Positions 58,557-64,000 of a stretch of 64,000 nucleotides of DNA are shown here, one piece after another. The stretch covers positions 32,735 to 96,734 of the forward strand of contig JAQWBH010000001.1 in the NCBI GenBank assembly GCA_028707405.1. The letters run 5' to 3'. This DNA comes from Parabacteroides sp. (lineage in GTDB: Bacteria > Bacteroidota > Bacteroidia > Bacteroidales > Tannerellaceae). The position numbers were made by a program, and so were the translations under genes. How positions within the stretch are numbered: position 1 is the first letter of the stretch; each line of letters starts with the position of its first letter. The notes beneath the pieces were generated by a model that was not told where the DNA came from, did not search any database, and saw nothing but the letters and a program-made list of their open reading frames with translations.

Positions 58557-59572
58557 TGTCTAAACCTCTTTAACATTTGGATATTGTTGTTTAACCTGAT
58601 TAGTTTGAATCCTGCACCCATAATATAATTTGTAATTACTTTTATTATAAAATTCAGTATCGGCCAAAGTACGAGCACTAACATTGTAAGGAACGAAATA
58701 ATTACAACCAGTGACATGTCAAATGCGGTGGCTGCTATCATCGCTGCGTTTGAACTCTTAGATGCGATATCCTCAACCGCAAGAGACGAATACCACAACA
58801 CTAGAGGGCGGGCAAATAAACACGATACGAACCATGTCCCGAGCATTTTTGAAAACTGCTTGAATGAATATACAGGAAATAATGCAAGTATCAGTATTTT
58901 TAGAATGTGTTTACAGAAAAAATTAATATATATTGCCCTTTCAGCAAACATATATCCACATGAAGCATATGCAGCAGACTCAAAAAAGAACACACCTGCC
59001 GTTTTTGTTGATAGCTGGATATACTGCATTGCATCTTGCATTAATCCAGACGACATAAGTTGTTCAAGTGTCATTAAAAAATCAATCGCCATGAAAACTG
59101 CAAGAGGTAAGAATGCACCTATAAGAGCAGTTTCTACCGTTAGTTTACTTCCATAGAACCCATCGTGGCCTGAGAACTTTTCAGATAATGAAGCTATTAG
59201 ACCCGGATTAGTTTCCTGAATTAAACATCCTAGATAGTTCAGTAATATCGCAAAAATTAGAAATATATAATACCATACTGCATCAGTAGAGATTGTATCT
59301 CTCACATCTTCGTTTTCAAATGGATGTTGTTCAGCAGCTCCTATCATATATACAAGTCGTTGTGGGGGAGTTAGATTCTCCATATCTCCATTGTCGCCAA
59401 ATGTAACGCCGAACGATTTATTAAGGTTCTGTTCGGCTTTGTATTCTACAAAACGTTCCAGCCCACGCGCTACCATATCAATTCCGTCATCTATCGGGCT
59501 TGCAGCTACAGGCTGAACAATTTGCAGAAAAAGTAAAATGAAAATTAATATGGTTATCGCGTGTGGTTTCAT
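58553..59572 (-). CDS. VirB6/TrbL-like polytopic membrane protein
   Basis: 339 aa, N-terminal signal peptide (HAITILIFILLFLQIVQPVA), an extracytoplasmic loop and about six further membrane segments (WYYIFLIFAILLNYLGCLI, AFLPLAVFMAIDFLMTLEQL, KILILALFPVYSFKQF, LVVIISFLTMLVLVLWPIL). Size and topology match VirB6/TrbL channel components. It is next to VirB4-like genes, supporting that role. Overlap of 4 nt with the next gene. Confidence 0.65.
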   Translation of the reverse strand: MKPHAITILIFILLFLQIVQPVAASPIDDGIDMVARGLERFVEYKAEQNLNKSFGVTFGDNGDMENLTPPQRLVYMIGAAEQHPFENEDVRDTISTDAVWYYIFLIFAILLNYLGCLIQETNPGLIASLSEKFSGHDGFYGSKLTVETALIGAFLPLAVFMAIDFLMTLEQLMSSGLMQDAMQYIQLSTKTAGVFFFESAAYASCGYMFAERAIYINFFCKHILKILILALFPVYSFKQFSKMLGTWFVSCLFARPLVLWYSSLAVEDIASKSSNAAMIAATAFDMSLVVIISFLTMLVLVLWPILNFIIKVITNYIMGAGFKLIRLNNNIQMLKRFRQ

Positions 59573-59578
59573 ATGCCC

Positions 59579-59998
59579 TCACAATTGATAATTCATGAAC
59601 ACGCCAACGAAACCAAGACAGACTAGTAACACAAGAAGCCCAATTGTATGCTTTCCCATATTAAGAAAACCACTTGACGATTTTTCACTATTGTCGGATT
59701 GTGACTGGATGTAGTCTTTAATCAACGAATATAACGTATACAACATTACGAACCCAACTACTAGATTTAATACGCTTTTGATTGGTTTCCCAGCAGGTGA
59801 ATTCAATACGCTATTCAATCCCGCCAATGGATCAATCAAGTCTGTTATGGCATTTGAACTTGACAATTCTGAACTATTTGAATCAGAATTGCTTGAATCG
59901 CCTCTCGATACACTATACGACCCTGTAGCTCCCAACGCTGGATATGAAAGCATTAAGATGCATAGGACTATCATTCCTATTGTATGTTTATTTCTCAT
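59579..59998 (-). CDS. VirB2-like small membrane protein
   Basis: 139 aa with a signal peptide (TIGMIVLCILMLSYPALGA), a Ser-rich segment and two membrane helices (KSVLNLVVGFVMLYTLYSLI, TIGLLVLLVCLGFVGVFM). This topology is that of VirB2/TrbC pilin-like subunits. First gene of the cluster; TATA-like TTTATATATA and GGAGAAG lie upstream. Confidence 0.6.
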   Translation of the reverse strand: MRNKHTIGMIVLCILMLSYPALGATGSYSVSRGDSSNSDSNSSELSSSNAITDLIDPLAGLNSVLNSPAGKPIKSVLNLVVGFVMLYTLYSLIKDYIQSQSDNSEKSSSGFLNMGKHTIGLLVLLVCLGFVGVFMNYQL

Positions 59999-60087
59999 GT
60001 AGACTTCTCCATTTCACGTAACTATGCTATATACGTTAAACTATTGGGAATATATATAAATATTTCTACTGAGAAAAAAGAAAAGAA

Positions 60088-61962
60088 TTAATATTTTTTT
60101 AAGTCACTATACAGCCATTTTATATAAAAAAATAAGATAAGCAGTGCTGCGATGAATGGATAAAACCAACCCGCTATAGCTCTCTGCGGGAATTTAGACA
60201 CTTTGATTTCAAACTTATCAACTTTAACTTCTTTATATGGAGTTTCAACTGTGACATTTAGTTTTGTTTTGTCGAAAATGTCTAACACGTTCACCCAGTC
60301 TCCTTGATGCTCTAGTTCTCCTGTCCAGCGATTGATACGGTTATACTCGGTATATATTACCCCGGTATCAGTTTGATTTCGAATTCCAGTTAATAATAAA
60401 TGTTCAGTTATATTTCCATCATATTCATAATTGATTTTTACTAGATTTTTAGAGGGAACTCTAATTAGAAATGATGTAGGGTATACGTAGATTATACCAG
60501 TGATATTTTCAGGTTGCTCGATTACTTCAGGCGCAGGCGAGAATACATCTGAGAATGTATATACTGAAGTTTTAATATTACTTTTAACCTTTTTGCCTGA
60601 GATCGAACTCGTTTTGAGACTATACCACGACGTTTTAACTGTCATATTAGCATACGCAGTGCCGTTGATGATCGTAGTTTTAATGTCTTTTTTTGATTTT
60701 TGAATTCCACCGCTCCATGAATTTAAAGTGGGGTTCCTGACGACTGACGACTTGATTAAAATGCTTTCGTTAGATTCAATATACTGTTGATTATCGATCA
60801 CTGCGACATCCTTGAATCCTACAATTTTTATACCGCCTGCGATTTTACCTTTTGGCGTTTCTTGGACAGTATAATTAATAGTATCAGCCGTTTGGTTTGT
60901 TTTCGCGGACTCCGAAAAATCTAAATCTAAAATATCAAAAATGTTGGAGAATATTCTCTCCGACATTTTCACCGTTGGCGGGTTATCATATGAAATGTTT
61001 CTTGAGATGTCACCTACTGATATTCCCTGAATTTCAAGACCTGCAACATCAATGAATGAATTATCGTGCACAAACACGCTACCATCATAATTGTGAAGCC
61101 ATATAGCCTGTCTTCCTGGATCTGCAAACACATTAAAACACACCTCAATTTTATCAGTTTTTTGAGGTTTGTTCGCTGCGTTGTAACCGTGGCTACTCAT
61201 TGCATTAGCAATTTGTAAACCGGCTTGCCCGCCTTTAAACTGCCCGTAGCTTTCACCATTATAAGAGAAGAAATAGTTATTATACACCTTGCAGTTTTGG
61301 CAGTTGTCGAGCCTTCCACAATCTGAACATATCCCTGCGATTTTATTGCCATATATTGAACCGTAGTTAACACAAGATAAATAGAAACCTTCATGCTGGC
61401 AATTTGAAATAAAATTATCGTAACATTGTACATTTTCTCCAAAAATGATATAAATTCCATCCGAAAATGAATTATAAAGCTTGAGGTTATGGATCTTTAT
61501 ATTATTTGCAAATTGATTAGAATAGCCTCTCAAAATTATGAGTTTTTCGCAATCGTGGTCCGTATCGCTTCTTGAATTCGCATAACTCGACGGAAGGTTG
61601 CCGATATTTCCATCCATTTGGATGTTTGAAATTTCAACATTCTGCACGGATTCTGTGCAGCTTATTACACCTGTAGCACCTGTAAACCATTGAGAAGACC
61701 CCGAATAAACACGAATGATAGCATTCGGATCTCCTGATAAAATACGATTTGAGCCTATGATAATAGTATCATCTACCTCATAGATTCCAGCATTCAGATA
61801 GACATTCCCATTTTCAAGAGCTGCATTAATCTGGTTTTGATTTGAATGTCCACCATCCGGACTTAATGTAATCTGTTCTCCTGCCTGTGCAAGTTCTACA
61901 GAGTACAATATCACTAAAAAAAGAAATATCAGTTTTTTAAATGGGATCTTTCGCAAGTGCAT
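60088..61962 (-). CDS. Membrane-anchored surface beta-helix protein, 624 aa
   Basis: N-terminal signal peptide (KLIFLFLVILYSVELAQAG), right-handed beta helix (residues 40-340: VEISNIQMDGNIGNL, IKIHNLKLYNSFSDGIYI, CYDNFISNCQHEGFYLS), a beta-rich region and a C-terminal membrane segment (WFYPFIAALLILFFYIKWLY) with Lys-rich end. The helix is clearly similar in layout to the tail protein at 18904 (DGN..., F-S-D-G/F-G-E-A, C-Q-H-E/D-G). It would sit on the host cell surface, next to VirB-like genes. Confidence 0.75.
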   Translation of the reverse strand: MHLRKIPFKKLIFLFLVILYSVELAQAGEQITLSPDGGHSNQNQINAALENGNVYLNAGIYEVDDTIIIGSNRILSGDPNAIIRVYSGSSQWFTGATGVISCTESVQNVEISNIQMDGNIGNLPSSYANSRSDTDHDCEKLIILRGYSNQFANNIKIHNLKLYNSFSDGIYIIFGENVQCYDNFISNCQHEGFYLSCVNYGSIYGNKIAGICSDCGRLDNCQNCKVYNNYFFSYNGESYGQFKGGQAGLQIANAMSSHGYNAANKPQKTDKIEVCFNVFADPGRQAIWLHNYDGSVFVHDNSFIDVAGLEIQGISVGDISRNISYDNPPTVKMSERIFSNIFDILDLDFSESAKTNQTADTINYTVQETPKGKIAGGIKIVGFKDVAVIDNQQYIESNESILIKSSVVRNPTLNSWSGGIQKSKKDIKTTIINGTAYANMTVKTSWYSLKTSSISGKKVKSNIKTSVYTFSDVFSPAPEVIEQPENITGIIYVYPTSFLIRVPSKNLVKINYEYDGNITEHLLLTGIRNQTDTGVIYTEYNRINRWTGELEHQGDWVNVLDIFDKTKLNVTVETPYKEVKVDKFEIKVSKFPQRAIAGWFYPFIAALLILFFYIKWLYSDLKKY

Positions 61963-62069
61963 AAACCCTTAAACGTGGCAAACTTATTTATAGCTTCGCG
62001 TATATGGTATATTTACGTGAAACCGTATTAATTATTTGGAAAGTTAAATATTTAGTTTTAGGAGACAAA

Positions 62070-62729
62070 ATGAAACCAAGTATAGTATTCTTTATAATTT
62101 TTCTAGTGTTACTTCTAGCAAGTACGGCAAGCGCAGCAACTCTAAAAGTACCCACTCAATACAAAACCATCCAGACCGCCGTAAACGCTGCTCATGATGG
62201 TGATACAATTCAAGTGTCAAAAGGTGTCTATAAAGAAGCTGTATTAATCGAAAATAAAAACATCAACGTATACGGCATGATAAAAGGAGGCAAACTAAAA
62301 GATTATCCTTCTGTTCGTGGTTTTGAACTGAGATCCAATAGCGAAGGCATAATAAACGGCTTTTCAGTTTTGAAGAACGGGGTAGATATCCACGATAATT
62401 ACAATGGAAAAGTCACTGTAAGGAATAATTACTTTTCAAAGTGTGGAATCTCAATTGCAGGACCATCTTATACAGGTCATATAATCCAGAATAACAAACT
62501 TTCCGGCGGGACCATCAGCCTGTTTGATACGATGAACGATCAAGTATTAGGCAACATAATTACAAAATCGAAGATCGGAATTACTCTAGGCGATGGAGTT
62601 AACGCGAAGGTGGCTAAGAATACTCTGTCCTATAATAAGATAGGCATCAGGAGAGTTCAGGAATCCGGGCAGTTAGTAAAGAATGTGATGAAAAATAACA
62701 AAGTTGATATAAAAAACGTTAATATGTAA
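62070..62729 (+). CDS. Secreted beta-helix protein (NosD-like)
   Basis: 219 aa. Signal peptide (IVFFIIFLVLLLASTASAAT), then Y-K-T-I-Q-T-A-V-N-A-A-H-D-G-D-T-I-Q-V-S-K-G-V-Y, a start common in methanosarcinal surface beta-helix proteins, and NosD-like rungs (VRNNYFSKCG, IIQNNKLSGG, AKNTLSYNKIGIR). Start at 62070 set by AGGAGA. Probably exported to the cell surface. Divergent from the 60088 gene. Confidence 0.75.
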   Translation: MKPSIVFFIIFLVLLLASTASAATLKVPTQYKTIQTAVNAAHDGDTIQVSKGVYKEAVLIENKNINVYGMIKGGKLKDYPSVRGFELRSNSEGIINGFSVLKNGVDIHDNYNGKVTVRNNYFSKCGISIAGPSYTGHIIQNNKLSGGTISLFDTMNDQVLGNIITKSKIGITLGDGVNAKVAKNTLSYNKIGIRRVQESGQLVKNVMKNNKVDIKNVNM

Positions 62730-62744
62730 GACTGAGGTTAAAAT

Positions 62745-63470
62745 ATGAAACCAAATCTAATTAGAATAATCGGTATACTTTGTATACTGACAATGTTTAC
62801 GACATCGGTAAATGCAGCCGGTGTAAATCCTCCGAAAGATAATCTAACAACCTTCATGAAAAACTATGATTTGAACGGAGAAAATAACTCCCTCCAATTA
62901 GCCTGTGAAATCGGTCAAGCCGCCGCAGATGAAGGCTGGAACTGTGATGTAAGAGAAATTACATTCGGGAATCATACTCCTGTATATATTAATGTGTTCT
63001 ATCCACCAGCAGACAATAAAAAAGGATACGATGCTTATTATGGATGGTTTGGGCCGCAGAAAAAAGAAGTTACTGGTTTTTGGGGAAAGGATCATAAAAT
63101 GATGTATAGAGGGTGGGGATCTTCAACAGCGTTTATGTGTTATACTTCAGGAGTTAAGAGTTATCCAATTGTACAAAGTTATTGGGGAAATGGCACAACT
63201 ACCACGCAAATTGTAGATACTTCAATCGTGGATAATACCACGTCACCGGCTATAGAACAATGTGAGATAGAAAATAATACATTTGTCAATACTGGCAATC
63301 AAACGGATAATAATATCACAGTAATAACCGCTTCAAGTAATCTCTCATCGGGCGATAATTCAACTGGAACCGTAAATAATCAAGGTGTTATTGACAGGAT
63401 TGAACAGTATTTCTTTGATTTTTCAAATACCAATTGGTCTAATGTTACACTACATTTTTGGGGAAATTAA
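62745..63470 (+). CDS. Secreted protein of unknown function, 241 aa
   Basis: Signal peptide (IIGILCILTMFTTSVNAAGV), then a mixed domain (CEIGQAAADEGWNCDVREIT, TPVYINVFYPP) up to about residue 150, and a Thr/Asn-rich glycosylation-prone tail. Operon with the previous gene. Not recognised. Confidence 0.6.
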   Translation: MKPNLIRIIGILCILTMFTTSVNAAGVNPPKDNLTTFMKNYDLNGENNSLQLACEIGQAAADEGWNCDVREITFGNHTPVYINVFYPPADNKKGYDAYYGWFGPQKKEVTGFWGKDHKMMYRGWGSSTAFMCYTSGVKSYPIVQSYWGNGTTTTQIVDTSIVDNTTSPAIEQCEIENNTFVNTGNQTDNNITVITASSNLSSGDNSTGTVNNQGVIDRIEQYFFDFSNTNWSNVTLHFWGN

Positions 63471-63471
63471 C

Positions 63472-63720
63472 ATGAGTGAAACATTTAAGTTAACAGCAGA
63501 GATGATTCAGCAAATTGAAGAGAAAGTAAACAACGGACTCGTAGATATAAACGATGGAATGAAAGAACGGCTTATAGCTGCGAATTGTTATAATCCATTA
63601 TCTCGCATCTCAGTATGTTGGATCACGATTGATATAGAAGATTCAAAAGTGCGTGTGATTGATCCAATACAATCTTATGATGATGACGAAGAAGACGAGG
63701 AAGACTTCAGCGACTTTTAA
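63472..63720 (+). CDS. Hypothetical protein with acidic tail, 82 aa
   Basis: Reads MSETFKLTAEMIQQIEEKVN and ends in a run of Asp/Glu. Alpha/beta with a strand-rich middle (RISVCWITIDIEDSKVRVID). Start just after the previous stop. Unknown. Confidence 0.6.
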   Translation: MSETFKLTAEMIQQIEEKVNNGLVDINDGMKERLIAANCYNPLSRISVCWITIDIEDSKVRVIDPIQSYDDDEEDEEDFSDF

Positions 63721-63726
63721 TTTCGT

Positions 63727-63752
63727 TGGGCATTAAGCCCACTTTCTTTTTT
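63727..63752 (+). terminator. Hairpin terminator
   Basis: TGGGC-ATTAA-GCCCA followed by CTTTCTTTTTT between the 63472 and 63766 genes; a typical short stem and T-run. Confidence 0.55.
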
Positions 63753-63765
63753 AGAGGTGTTTATT

Positions 63766-64000
63766 ATGACAGAATTAACGGATTTTTCACAAGAAGAACA
63801 GGAACTTATCAAAGAAATGTTATCGTTGGATTATACCAAAGAAGATTTTGAAACTCGAAAATGGGAAATTTTAAATTCCCTATCGACTGATGGGCTGGAT
63901 TATGTCCGTGAACACATATTTGACATCGTTGTTAACAAATTAGAAAAAGCTACCAATAAAGCTATTGAGGAACTTGAAAAAATTGAAAAAGAACAAAAAG
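63766..64000 (+). CDS. Hypothetical protein, cut by the window end
   Basis: Open from ATG at 63766 to the end of the window (78 codons). Reads MTELTDFSQEEQELIKEMLS, then helices and a Glu/Lys-rich coiled coil. Not recognised; the C-terminus is missing from this window. AGAGGTG lies upstream. Confidence 0.6.
   Translation, partial: MTELTDFSQEEQELIKEMLSLDYTKEDFETRKWEILNSLSTDGLDYVREHIFDIVVNKLEKATNKAIEELEKIEKEQK

Overview
The window looks like a large, AT-rich archaeal mobile genome, most simply a plasmid-maintained or plasmid-like tailed virus (phage-plasmid) of a methanogenic archaeon near Methanosarcina. It has a full HK97-type siphovirus set: terminase, portal, MuF-like protein, protease/scaffold, decoration and major capsid proteins, connectors, tail tube, frameshifted tail chaperone, a 1556-aa tape measure and tail-tip proteins. 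Promoters carry archaeal TATA boxes (often TATAAATACT), and ribosome binding sites match the archaeal GGAGGTGA pattern. A FilR1-type regulator, a UbiA prenyltransferase and NosD/pectate-lyase-like beta-helix surface proteins point to Methanosarcinales; this host call is an inference from gene content. I saw no rRNA, tRNA, CRISPR array or integrase.

Layout. 0-6.4 kb (mostly minus): packaging module (TerS, TerL with an intein, MuF, portal) with a Tad2-like anti-Thoeris gene, a 14-residue microprotein and an RHH gene. 6.5-25.1 kb (plus): head and tail genes driven from a divergent promoter, ending in large beta-helix, distal-tail and hub proteins and a hairpin. 25.1-31.3 kb (minus): small accessory genes, one broken by an IS1341-type TnpB element. 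31.4-35.2 kb (plus): a further beta-helix protein, small coiled-coil and zinc proteins and two membrane proteins that could be holins. 35.2-36.5 kb: ParA, a putative partner and an AT-rich repeat tract (candidate centromere). 36.8-43 kb: UbiA, a FilR1-like regulator, and a minus-strand cluster (DUF262, metal-dependent membrane protein, FTR-like Cys protein, ASCH and others). 43.1-46.9 kb: a divergent switch region and small genes. 46.96-50.4 kb: iteron-rich candidate origin with a perfect 33-bp inverted repeat, an RHH gene and a DUF927 helicase. 50.4-54.1 kb: small genes including a second Tad2-like gene. 54.1-62 kb (minus): a conjugation-like membrane cluster (VirB4, VirB6-like, VirB2-like) with a membrane-anchored beta-helix protein. 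62-64 kb: secreted proteins and a gene cut by the window edge.

How it fits together: DUF927 helicase plus iterons and ParA plus repeats would give autonomous replication and partition; the siphovirus module gives particles; the VirB4/VirB6-like module suggests a second, cell-contact or conjugation-like function unusual beside tailed-virus genes. No endolysin is recognisable, which fits a host without peptidoglycan or pseudomurein. The most unusual sequence-level observation is an apparently intact HNH homing endonuclease that lies out of frame inside the terminase intein, while the intein frame stays open through the same DNA.
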